Below are positions 37,003 through 44,714 of a stretch of 64,000 nucleotides of DNA, in pieces. Position 1 is the first letter of the stretch. The number at the start of each line of letters is the position of its first letter. This DNA is from Actinacidiphila cocklensis (GTDB lineage Bacteria > Actinomycetota > Actinomycetes > Streptomycetales > Streptomycetaceae), in assembly GCF_907177275.1 (NCBI RefSeq), contig NZ_CAJSLV010000043.1, forward strand, positions 62,001 through 126,000. The letters are read 5' to 3'. The position numbers and the translations under genes were made by a program. The notes under the pieces are model-generated. The model made no database searches. It was not told where the DNA came from and worked only from the letters and a program-made list of their open reading frames with translations.

Positions 37003-37949
37003 AGGTCCACCTCCCGGCGCTGGAGCAGGCGCAGCACCACCGCGGAGGCGGTGGCGACGATCAGGAGCATCACGACGGCCATCGCGGAGGCGTATCCCTG
37101 GTGGTTGGCGATGAAGCCGGTCTGCAGGGTGAGGAATGCCACGGTGGCGGTGGTGCCGGAGCCGGGGCCACCGTTGGTGATCACCTGGATGTGGTCGTAC
37201 GCCTTGAAGGCGCTGATCAGCAGGACCACGGTGTTGATGGTGAGGGCCGGGGCGAGCAGCGGCCAGGTGACATGGCGGAAGCGGCTGAAGGCGGTGGCGC
37301 CGTCGATGGATGCGGCCTCGTAGAGCTCGTCGGGCACCGACTGCAGGCCGGCCAGGTAGACCACGACGCAGAAGCCGAGCATCTGCCAGGCCATGATGGC
37401 CGCCACGGAGTACAGGGCGAGGGAGGGGTCGGAGAGCCAGCCGACCGGGGCGGCGCCGATCCAGCCCAGCGTCTGGTTGACCGCGCCCTCGTCGGCGAGC
37501 AGCCGGGTCCATACGATGGAGACCACCACCGAGCTGAGCACCATGGGCACGAAGAACACGCCGCGCCAGGCGTTGTAGAACCAGCCCTTGCGGTTGAGCA
37601 GCAGTGCGATGCCCAGGCCGGCCGCGTTGGGGACGATCACCAGGATCACGGTGAGGACGGTGGTGACGCGCAGCGAGGTCAGGAATTCCTGGTCGTGCAG
37701 GAGCGTCCGGTAGTTGTCCAGGCCCACGAAGTGGGTGTGCGGGTTGAACGGGTTGTAGTTGGTGAGGCTGTACCAGAAGCTCAGGGCCACCGGGGCGAGC
37801 ACGAAGCAGCCGTAGACCAGCAGGCCCGGCGTGCCGAACAGGCCGAAGTGGGCGAGGGCCGCGCGGGCCCTGCGGGACCGGCCCCGGCCTGCCGCGAGGT
37901 GTGCCCGAGGGGCCGGCTCGCGGCGCGCGGCCCGAAGTTCGGTGACCAT
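36999..37949 (-). CDS. Sugar ABC transporter permease, MalF-type
   Basis: 316 residues, six transmembrane helices after a basic N-terminal extension. EAA loop reads YEAASIDGATAFSRFRHVTW with PLLAPA. Pairs with the downstream permease to form the channel of a carbohydrate importer. ATG 37949 lies three bases after the stop of the binding-protein gene and its own stop overlaps the next start, so the three genes are one operon with the GH36 enzyme. Confidence 0.92.
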   Translation of the reverse strand: MVTELRAARREPAPRAHLAAGRGRSRRARAALAHFGLFGTPGLLVYGCFVLAPVALSFWYSLTNYNPFNPHTHFVGLDNYRTLLHDQEFLTSLRVTTVLTVILVIVPNAAGLGIALLLNRKGWFYNAWRGVFFVPMVLSSVVVSIVWTRLLADEGAVNQTLGWIGAAPVGWLSDPSLALYSVAAIMAWQMLGFCVVVYLAGLQSVPDELYEAASIDGATAFSRFRHVTWPLLAPALTINTVVLLISAFKAYDHIQVITNGGPGSGTTATVAFLTLQTGFIANHQGYASAMAVVMLLIVATASAVVLRLLQRREVDL

Positions 37950-37952
37950 GGG

Positions 37953-39251
37953 TCAGGATGCCTTCTTCCACTCGGTGTCCAGGTACGCGGCCGCCGACCC
38001 GGGTGACTTGCGGCCGAGGATCACGTCCTGGGCGGCGGCGAAGACCTTGGCATCGACGCCGGGCAGCAGCGCGTCGCCGCCGGTCTCCCAGGCGAACGCC
38101 TTGACGGTCGTCCTGTCTTTGACCGCGCGCGTCCACAGGTCGTAGGTCTCGGTGAAGACGGGGCCCATGTCGCTCGGCGGGGTGTAGCCCTTGATCGCGG
38201 GGAAGAGGGCGTCGGACCGCACGGAGGCGTCGAGGTTGGTCTTGTCGAGCTGGAAGGCGAGGGCAAACTTGCGGGCAGCGTCCAGGTGCTTGGAGCGGGC
38301 GTTCACGTCGAGGCCGCCGCCGGTGTACTGCGACAGCAGCTCGGAGCCGTCGTCGGTGGGCCACGCGAACACACCGATGTCGTTCTTGATCGGGCTCTTG
38401 TCCCCCGCCGCGGCGAACCACGACCCCATCGGGTACATCGCGCCCTTGCCCTTGAGGAAGGCCTGCTCGGTGGCGGCGTAGTCCAGCGAGACCATCTTGG
38501 AGTCGATGTAGCCCTTGCGGGCGAGGTCACCGACCTTCCTCAGCGCCCCGGTGAAGTCCGGGGCGGCGAACTTCACCTGCCCGGACCGGCGTTTGAGCAT
38601 CCAGTCGGGGTCCTTGCGGTAGACGTCGGTGGCGACGGTGCCGGTCAGCGGCAACACGCTGGGGAAGGCGTCCTTGCCGCCGCCGACCACGAAGGGGGTG
38701 GTGCCCTCGGCCTTCAGCCTGGCGCAGTCGGCGAGGAGCTCGGCGTACGTCCTGGGCGGCGTGGTGATGCCGGCCGCGGCGAACATCGACTTGCGGTAGT
38801 AGACGTCCGGGATGGTCTGGGTGTTGGTGGGCAGTTGGTAGACCTTGCCGTTGATCGCGCCGCCGTCCGGCACCAGGAAGTCCTTCAGTTCGCCGGGCTG
38901 CCAGGCGTAGAGGTCGCCTGCCTCGGCGAAGCCGCTGGGGCTGACCGCGATCATCACGTCCGGGAGCTGCCCGGAGGCGCGCAGCTGCTTGGCGTAAGCG
39001 GTGCGGTCGGCACTCGGCGAGACCAGCTTCTTGACCTTGATGTCGGGGTACTTCGCGGTGATCCGCTTGATCGCCGCGTCCCAGTAGGAGGGCGGCAGAT
39101 TGGGCGTCTCGAAGGTCAGGAAGGTGATCTCCTGGGCGTTCTTGTCACCGCCGGGGGACGAGGAGGATTCCCCGCCCACCGAGCAGGCGCTGAGGGGGGC
39201 TGCCATGGAGAGGGCGAGGAGCACGGCTGCGGTGGTACGGGTTCGTGGCAT
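37953..39251 (-). CDS. Sugar ABC transporter substrate-binding lipoprotein
   Basis: 432 residues. Lipoprotein signal with lipobox LSAC, Cys at residue 23, then a Ser/Gly linker. The mature part is a family-1 extracellular solute-binding protein: ITFLTFETPNLPPSYWDAAI near the start, a periplasmic-binding two-lobed layout and a PMGSWFAAA loop. It captures oligosaccharides outside the cell and delivers them to the two permeases. GGAGG lies before ATG 39251. First gene of the operon, divergent from lacI, with LacI-type operators in the intergenic region. The GH36 partner suggests alpha-galactosides. Confidence 0.92.
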   Translation of the reverse strand: MPRTRTTAAVLLALSMAAPLSACSVGGESSSSPGGDKNAQEITFLTFETPNLPPSYWDAAIKRITAKYPDIKVKKLVSPSADRTAYAKQLRASGQLPDVMIAVSPSGFAEAGDLYAWQPGELKDFLVPDGGAINGKVYQLPTNTQTIPDVYYRKSMFAAAGITTPPRTYAELLADCARLKAEGTTPFVVGGGKDAFPSVLPLTGTVATDVYRKDPDWMLKRRSGQVKFAAPDFTGALRKVGDLARKGYIDSKMVSLDYAATEQAFLKGKGAMYPMGSWFAAAGDKSPIKNDIGVFAWPTDDGSELLSQYTGGGLDVNARSKHLDAARKFALAFQLDKTNLDASVRSDALFPAIKGYTPPSDMGPVFTETYDLWTRAVKDRTTVKAFAWETGGDALLPGVDAKVFAAAQDVILGRKSPGSAAAYLDTEWKKAS

Positions 39252-39326
39252 CGCGGGGTTCCTCCGACTGCAGAACGGCAGAGCGGGTCAGGCCGTCGCG
39301 GGCCTCGGGGGGCGGCCGTGGCGACC

Positions 39327-39352
39327 CGTGAACGCTCACGTGAACGCTCTCG
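39327..39352. promoter_or_regulatory. Tandem LacI-type operators before the importer operon
   Basis: CGTGAACGCTCACG overlaps CGTGAACGCTCTCG in tandem, about 75 bases upstream of the binding-protein start. The CG-centred inverted halves are typical of LacI/GalR-family boxes, and the divergent gene encodes such a regulator. Confidence 0.75.
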
Positions 39353-39436
39353 GATGAGAGTGGGGCCGCTCGCACCGACTGTCAAGGGAGTCGACGCGGT
39401 TCAGGCGGGCGCGGCACCGGAGGCCAGGAGGTTTCA

Positions 39437-39450
39437 CGTGAGCGCTCTCG
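39437..39450. promoter_or_regulatory. LacI-type operator near lacI gene
   Basis: CGTGAGCGCTCTCG, 64 bases upstream of the LacI gene start, so the repressor probably controls its own expression as well as the divergent importer. The same core appears at about 53.3 kb. Confidence 0.7.
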
Positions 39451-39513
39451 ATACCCAGCAGGCACAATGGCAGTCCCGGCGGCAGTCCGGGGCCGGTCGG
39501 GCGGAAGGTTAGA

Positions 39514-40530
39514 GTGCCAATCGTGTCTACAACCAACAAGCCGCGGCGCGTCACCATCGACGATGTGGCGCGCTCCACCGGGGTGTCCCGGCAGACGGTG
39601 TCGCGGGCGATCAACGACAAGCCGGAGATCGACCCCGCCACCCGGCAGCGCATCCTGACGGTGGCGCAGGAGATGGGCTACCGGCCCAGCCGGTTCGCCC
39701 GCGGCATGGTCCGGCAGTCCACCACCACGCTCGGCCTGGTGATCGCGGACGTGCTCAACCCCTTCTTCCCCGAAGTGGTGGCCGGTGTGCTGGAGGCGGC
39801 CGACGCCCGCGGCTGGCAGGTGGTGATCTACACCACCGCCTCCGAGTTGAGCCGGGAACAGAAGGTCGCCGAGACCGTGGTGGACCACGTGGACGCCTGC
39901 GTGGCCTTCCTGCTCGACGCGGCCGCGATCGCCCGGGTCGCCGACTCCGGCATGCCCTTCGTGCTGATGGGCAACGAGGACCGGCCGGTGGAACTGTCCA
40001 CCGTGCGGATCGACTTCGCCTCCGGCATCCGGCAGGCGTTCGACCACCTGGTCTCGCGCGGCCACCGCAGGATCGCCATGATCGACGACCGCAATCGCGC
40101 CGAGTCCGGCGCCCCCGACGTGCGCAGCGGTCTGTTCACCGCGGCCGCCGCCGAGTACGGCCTGCCCGTCGAGCCGCACTGGCGGCAACTGGCCACCAAC
40201 TCCGTGCAGGGCGGCGCCGCCGCGATGGAGCGCCTGCTGGAGACCGCGCCGGAGGTGACGGCGGTGGTCTCGTACAACGACATGATCGCCATCGGCGCGA
40301 TGCGGCACGCGATGGCGCGCGGGCTGGCCGTGCCGGGCGACTGCGCCTTCGTCGGCTTCGACGGGCTGACCCTGGGCGAGCTGGTGGACCCTCCGCTGAC
40401 CACCCTCTCCATCGACAAGCGGCGGCTGGGACAGGCCGCCGTCGAGCAGGCGGCCGCCCAGATGGCGGGCACCGGGGCCATGGCGGACACGGTGGTACGC
40501 ACGGAGCTGATGGTGCGGGCATCGACGTGA
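39514..40530 (+). CDS. LacI family transcriptional repressor
   Basis: 338 residues. N-terminal LacI helix-turn-helix (RVTIDDVARSTGVSRQTVSR then AINDKPEIDPATRQRIL) and hinge, followed by a periplasmic-binding-like ligand domain (TLGLVIADVLNPFFPEVVAG, VVSYNDMIAIGAM, CAFVGFDGLTLGEL and PPLTTLSIDKRRLG). GTG 39514 follows GGAAGG. Placed head-to-head with the galactoside importer and GH36 operon and flanked by matching boxes, so it most likely represses that operon until an intracellular sugar releases it. The same box type upstream of the GH105 operon suggests a wider role. Confidence 0.92.
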   Translation: MPIVSTTNKPRRVTIDDVARSTGVSRQTVSRAINDKPEIDPATRQRILTVAQEMGYRPSRFARGMVRQSTTTLGLVIADVLNPFFPEVVAGVLEAADARGWQVVIYTTASELSREQKVAETVVDHVDACVAFLLDAAAIARVADSGMPFVLMGNEDRPVELSTVRIDFASGIRQAFDHLVSRGHRRIAMIDDRNRAESGAPDVRSGLFTAAAAEYGLPVEPHWRQLATNSVQGGAAAMERLLETAPEVTAVVSYNDMIAIGAMRHAMARGLAVPGDCAFVGFDGLTLGELVDPPLTTLSIDKRRLGQAAVEQAAAQMAGTGAMADTVVRTELMVRAST

Positions 40531-40574
40531 GACGGTAGTCGGGGACACGTAGGGGTGAGTGCCTGGACGAGGGT

Positions 40575-40616
40575 GGCCGGGAGCGGTCACCGAGCCGCTG
40601 GTGACCGCTCCCGGCC
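40575..40616. terminator. Bidirectional terminator between lacI and sugar dehydrogenase genes
   Basis: GGCCGGGAGCGGTCAC and GTGACCGCTCCCGGCC form a perfect 16-base stem with a ten-base loop. It lies 45 bases after lacI and 24 bases after the convergent dehydrogenase gene, so it serves both. Confidence 0.82.
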
Positions 40617-40639
40617 GGTTCATGACGGTGGCCCTTCGG

Positions 40640-43129
40640 CTAGCTGACGGTGACCCGGAGGATCTTGTCGGCGCCGTCGGCCGCTCCGCCGTTGTTGTCG
40701 GAGTTGGTGGTCGTCAGCCAGAACTGGTCGACGCCGGGCACCTTGGAGACCGTGCGCAGCCGGCCGTAGGTGCCGACGTAGTACGAACTGGCGGCGCCGA
40801 CGTTCTCCGTGTCGCCGCTGATCGGGATGCGCCACAGCCGCTCGCCGCGCAGCGCGGCCATGTAGATGACGTTGCGGACGATGGTGATGCCGCTGGGCGA
40901 GGCCTGGTCGACCGGCCAGGTGGCCTTGGGGTTGGTCATGCCGGAGGTGGAGCAGGTGCCCTCGCAGGTGGGCCAGCCGTAGTCGTTGCCCGGCTTGATC
41001 AGGTTCAGCTCGTCGTAGGCGCTGTTGCCGAACTCCGCCTCCCACAGCCGGCCGTTGCGGTCGAAGACCATGCCCTGCGGGTTGCGGTGGCCGTAGCTGT
41101 AGACGTAGTTGCCGAAGGGGTTGCCGGGGGCGGGCTGGCCCGCGGTGGTCAGCCGCAGGATCTTGCCGTTGAGCGAGGTCTTGTCCTGGGCGAGGCTGGA
41201 GGTCTGGGCGTCGCCGGTGGAGGCGTAGAGGTAGCCGTCCGGGCCGAACGCCAGCCGTCCGCCGTTGTGGTACTTGTTCTTCATGATGCCTTGGAGCAGC
41301 ACGGTGTAGCCGCTCAGCGACGTGCCGTCGTACGTCATCCGCACGATCCTGTTGCCCTCGGACGCGGTGTGGAAGAAGTAGACGTAGTGATTGGCGGTCC
41401 AGTTGGGGTCGACGGCCACGCCCAGCAGACCGCCTTCGCCCGTGGTGCCGACGACGTTGGGAACCGTGCCCACGCGGGTCTTGGTGCCGTCCAGCGACAC
41501 CTTCCACACCCGGCCTTCCTCGGAGCCGGTGTCGGTGAAGTCACCGCGCTCGGTGACCAGCGCGTTCTTGCCGTCCGGCAGCCAGGCGATGCCCCAGGGG
41601 ATCGTCCAGCCGGTGGACAGGGCGCTGATGGAGGACGGGACCCCGCCGTCAGTGGAGCAGGTGGGGGTGGTGAAGCTGACGCTGTTGCTCTGCGCCGAGA
41701 TGTTTCCCGCCTGGTCCCTGGCCACGACGTTGAGCGTGTAGGGGCTGTTGCAGGCAAGGCCGGTGAGGGTGGCGGCGGCGGCCGGCGGGGCGCCGGTCAC
41801 GGTCTTGTAGACGGTGGCTCCGCTGCGCACGTCGTACGCGGTGACGCCGGTGTCGTCGCTCGACGCGGTCCAGCTCAGGTTGACGGCGTTGGCGGTCAGG
41901 CCGGAGTACGTCAGGTTCGCGGGTGCCGTCGGCGCGGTGGTGTCGGAGCTGGGCAGAGTGGTGCAGTCCACCGTCGGCGTGGCGGCCGAGGCGTTGCCGG
42001 CCGCGTCCCGTGCGATGACCGACAGGCTGTAGGTGGTGTTGGCGGTCAGCCCGGTGATCGCCTTGCTGGTGGCGGTGCCGGGCGCTTCGCCGATCTTGTT
42101 GCCGTGCTCGTAGAGGTCGTAGGCGACGACGCCGACATTGTCGCTGGACGCACCCCAGCCGAGGGTGACGGCGGACTCGCTCACCCCGCTGCAGCTCGCC
42201 GCGCCCGGGGTGGTCGGCGGCTGGGTGTCGGCCGCGACACCGACGGTCAGCTTGTCGAGGTTGGGGCCGCCGTCAGCGGTGTTGGACGTGGCACGGACGG
42301 TGTTGGTGCCCGCGAGCAGGCTGGCGTTGACGGTCTTGGTGGCCCAGGTGTTCCAGTCGGCGGTGGGCGGGAAGGACAGGGCGGCGGCGATCGTGACGCC
42401 GTTGACCGTGACGGTCATCGGGCGGTCGGTGGTGGTGCCGTTGGCGTAACGGAAGGCCAGACTTGTGCTGCCCGCGGTGGCGGCGCTCACCGTGATCTGG
42501 AGGTACGAACCGGCGACGTTGGTGAGGTCGACGAAGCCGGTGCCGGTGTAGCCGGTGTGGTTGGTGGCGATGGCGCCCTGGGAGATGGTGGCGTCCTCGG
42601 CCTGGTAGTCGGCTCCGGTCGCGGCGGTAACCGAGAAGTCGAGGTAGTCCAGGTTCGCGAGGCCGTTCGCGGTGGTCGCCGTCAGCCGGACGGTGTTGTC
42701 GCCGGCGACGACCGGGGCGGTGACCGTCACCGTCGACCAGCTGTCCCAGTCGGCCGTGGGCGGGAAGGATTTGGCGGCGGCGATCGCCGAGCCGTTCACG
42801 GAGACGTCAGCGGGCCGGTCGGAGGTCGTGCCGTTGGCGTAGCCGAAGGCCAGCGTCGCCGTGCCGGCGGTGCTCGCGTTGACGGTGAACTCCACGAAGA
42901 CGCCGCCGGCGTTGGTGGTGTCGACGAAGCCGGAACCGGAGTAGTTCAGATGGTTGGTGGCCACCGCGCCCGAGGAGACGGCGGCGTTCTCCGCCTCGTA
43001 GCGGGTGGCGGCCGCGTGCGCCGACTGCGCGAACTGCAGTAGTCCGGCGACCAGCAGAGCCACGGTGCCGGCCGCCACGAGGCGGAACGTACTCCTGCCC
43101 TGGTGGCGGATGCGCGTCAGGAGGTGCAT
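40640..43129 (-). CDS. Secreted PQQ-type sugar dehydrogenase fused to two CBM35 and two FN3 modules
   Basis: 829 residues. Signal peptide (cleavage near SAHAAAT). Two CBM35 modules (about 38-170, starting TRYEAENAAVSSGAVATNHL, and about 175-310, starting DYQAEDATISQGAIATNH). Two fibronectin type III modules (about 320-500). The C-terminal ~320 residues are a glucose/sorbosone dehydrogenase six-bladed propeller (PF07995): WGIAWLPDGKNALVTERG, GEGGLLGVAVDP, YHNGGRLAFGPDGYLYASTG and YSYGHRNPQGMVFD. Such enzymes use PQQ to oxidise sugars and are related to AA12. It probably binds plant polysaccharide and oxidises released sugars, or feeds electrons to other oxidases; that role is inference. ATG 43129 follows AAAGGAAG. 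It sits 72 bases after a GH18 gene and is probably co-transcribed. Confidence 0.9.
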   Translation of the reverse strand: MHLLTRIRHQGRSTFRLVAAGTVALLVAGLLQFAQSAHAAATRYEAENAAVSSGAVATNHLNYSGSGFVDTTNAGGVFVEFTVNASTAGTATLAFGYANGTTSDRPADVSVNGSAIAAAKSFPPTADWDSWSTVTVTAPVVAGDNTVRLTATTANGLANLDYLDFSVTAATGADYQAEDATISQGAIATNHTGYTGTGFVDLTNVAGSYLQITVSAATAGSTSLAFRYANGTTTDRPMTVTVNGVTIAAALSFPPTADWNTWATKTVNASLLAGTNTVRATSNTADGGPNLDKLTVGVAADTQPPTTPGAASCSGVSESAVTLGWGASSDNVGVVAYDLYEHGNKIGEAPGTATSKAITGLTANTTYSLSVIARDAAGNASAATPTVDCTTLPSSDTTAPTAPANLTYSGLTANAVNLSWTASSDDTGVTAYDVRSGATVYKTVTGAPPAAAATLTGLACNSPYTLNVVARDQAGNISAQSNSVSFTTPTCSTDGGVPSSISALSTGWTIPWGIAWLPDGKNALVTERGDFTDTGSEEGRVWKVSLDGTKTRVGTVPNVVGTTGEGGLLGVAVDPNWTANHYVYFFHTASEGNRIVRMTYDGTSLSGYTVLLQGIMKNKYHNGGRLAFGPDGYLYASTGDAQTSSLAQDKTSLNGKILRLTTAGQPAPGNPFGNYVYSYGHRNPQGMVFDRNGRLWEAEFGNSAYDELNLIKPGNDYGWPTCEGTCSTSGMTNPKATWPVDQASPSGITIVRNVIYMAALRGERLWRIPISGDTENVGAASSYYVGTYGRLRTVSKVPGVDQFWLTTTNSDNNGGAADGADKILRVTVS

Positions 43130-43201
43130 GTGCTTCCTTTCCCTGGAACGGTGGAACGCGGTGTGTGACGTGCGACCTTCGGGACGTGCGTGCTTCGCCG
43201 C

Positions 43202-44593
43202 TCAGCCCGCGTACTTCACGACGATCTTGGTGAAGTCGTACGGCGACTGGGAGACGCCGCTGCACGAGTCGGCGTCGCTGCCGGAGCCGCAGGCGCGGTC
43301 GCGGTTGATCGACCAGAAGGCGAACCGAGCCAGGTGGTGGGTCTGGGCGTAGCCGAGGATGGTGGTGAAGTCTGCTGCGGTGACGACCTCGTCGGACTCG
43401 TCGGTGTCGCCGTTCATGGACGAGACGCCGATGTGCCGGTACGCGGTGTCGTCCGTGTACCCGTAGGCGCTCTTCACGGCGCTCTTGAGCCCTTCGAGTG
43501 CGCTGACGCTGGCCTGGCCCATGGTGCCGCTGTGGCCGCCGAAGTCGAACGGCATGATCACCCAGCCATCGTTGCCGAGGCCGGCGGCCGCCCCCTTGTT
43601 GATCAGGTCCTTTCCGGTGGAGTCGGGGCCGGTCGGCGTCGTGCCGAACGTGACGTAGGTGACGATGCCCGGGTTTCCGGTCTTGACGATCTTCAGCGCG
43701 TCGACGACCCGCTGCCGGACGGCGGAGCTGGAGAACTCGGTGTTCTCGATGTCGATGTCGATCGCCTTGAGGTGGTAGGCGTCGATGACCTTCTGGTACG
43801 CGCCCGCCAGCGAACTGGCGGAGGTGCACTTCTCGCCGAGCTTGTTGCCGGACCAGCCGCCGAAGGAGACCACGACGTCGCCGCCGGCGGAGCGGATGGA
43901 GTTGATGGCGGACTGGTCGGAGCCGCCGGTGAGCGGGCGGGAGCCGTCCCACTTGGGGTTGCAGGTCCCGTCGGAGAGCATGAAGGCGAGGGTGAACCAC
44001 TTCACCCCGGTTGACGACATGACGCTCGTGGGCGATTGGGGACTGCCCCAGCCCAGGTACTCGTACGGGGCCGCCGCCATCGCGCCGGGCCCTGTGACGG
44101 CCCCTGCCGAGGCGTCCACGTAGTCCAGATTGGGCCCACCGTTGGACGTCGTGGCGGTGAGCCGGACGGTGTTGCTGCCTGCGGCGAGGTCGACCGGGAG
44201 GGTGGTCGAGGTCCAGGTGTCCCAGGAGCCGGTGCCGTTGAACGCCTTGCCCGCCGAGACGACCGAGCCGTTCACGGCGACGTCCATCGGTCGGTTGGTG
44301 GTGGTGCCGTTGGCGTAACGGATGGTCAGGTCGGTGGAGCCGGCGGTGGCGGCGTCGATCGTGAACTGCGTGTACGAGCCGGTCACGTTGGTGTAGTCGA
44401 CGAAGCCGGTGCCGGAGTACCCGGTGTGGTTGGCCGCGACGGTGCCTTGCGAGATGGTCGCGTTCTCCGCCTCGTAGCGGGTGGCGGCGGCCTGCGCCGA
44501 GGTGGCGGCGGTGGCGAGCAGGCCCGTCAGCCCGAGCCCGGCGGCGAGCGATGCGCTCAGCAGCGCGCGGGGGGTGGGGAGTAAGGGGTGCAC
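43202..44593 (-). CDS. Secreted CBM35-GH18 enzyme
   Basis: 463 residues. Signal peptide ending near AQAAATR, CBM35 at about 38-165 (YEAENATISQGTVAANHTGY), then a GH18 barrel (about 180-463). VVVSFGGWSGNKLGE matches strand 3, and KAIDIDIENTEF near residue 281 is the catalytic DxDxE. The barrel is short and of the chitinase class often annotated as chitinase or cellulose-binding GH18; the CBM35 suggests action on plant or mixed polysaccharide. GTG 44593 follows GAAGGAA. A palindromic operator lies at 44628-44646, and the sugar dehydrogenase fusion gene follows. Confidence 0.88.
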   Translation of the reverse strand: MHPLLPTPRALLSASLAAGLGLTGLLATAATSAQAAATRYEAENATISQGTVAANHTGYSGTGFVDYTNVTGSYTQFTIDAATAGSTDLTIRYANGTTTNRPMDVAVNGSVVSAGKAFNGTGSWDTWTSTTLPVDLAAGSNTVRLTATTSNGGPNLDYVDASAGAVTGPGAMAAAPYEYLGWGSPQSPTSVMSSTGVKWFTLAFMLSDGTCNPKWDGSRPLTGGSDQSAINSIRSAGGDVVVSFGGWSGNKLGEKCTSASSLAGAYQKVIDAYHLKAIDIDIENTEFSSSAVRQRVVDALKIVKTGNPGIVTYVTFGTTPTGPDSTGKDLINKGAAAGLGNDGWVIMPFDFGGHSGTMGQASVSALEGLKSAVKSAYGYTDDTAYRHIGVSSMNGDTDESDEVVTAADFTTILGYAQTHHLARFAFWSINRDRACGSGSDADSCSGVSQSPYDFTKIVVKYAG

Positions 44594-44627
44594 GTCGGGT
44601 TCCTTCGCTGTGGACGCTGGATGTTCC

Positions 44628-44646
44628 GTTAGGAAAGCTTCCTAAC
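44628..44646. promoter_or_regulatory. 19-bp palindromic operator upstream of CBM35-GH18 gene
   Basis: GTTAGGAAAGCTTCCTAAC, one mismatch from the ideal palindrome. It is centred about 45 bases upstream of the GH18 start and lies between that gene and the terminator of the preceding operon, so it marks an independent promoter for the GH18/dehydrogenase unit. Confidence 0.78.
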
Positions 44647-44664
44647 TAATGGAGCATGTGACCG

Positions 44665-44697
44665 CTCCCGGGACCTGTTGTCAACAGGTCCCGGGAG
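44665..44697 (-). terminator. Terminator of the GH105-GH27 operon
   Basis: CTCCCGGGACCTGTTG and CAACAGGTCCCGGGAG are perfect 16-base complements around one base, effectively a long stem with a five-base loop. It lies 18 bases after the GH27 stop and closes the five-gene operon. Confidence 0.85.
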
Positions 44698-44714
44698 ATT
44701 CCGGGCCGCGAGTG

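Noticed and set aside
35932..37323. 463-codon frame antisense to ABC permease genes
   Set aside because: Arg/Gln/His-rich antisense of transmembrane codons, no motif.
40559..43042. 827-codon frame opposite the sugar dehydrogenase fusion
   Set aside because: Val/Gly/Asp-rich shadow; the opposite strand shows all expected family motifs.
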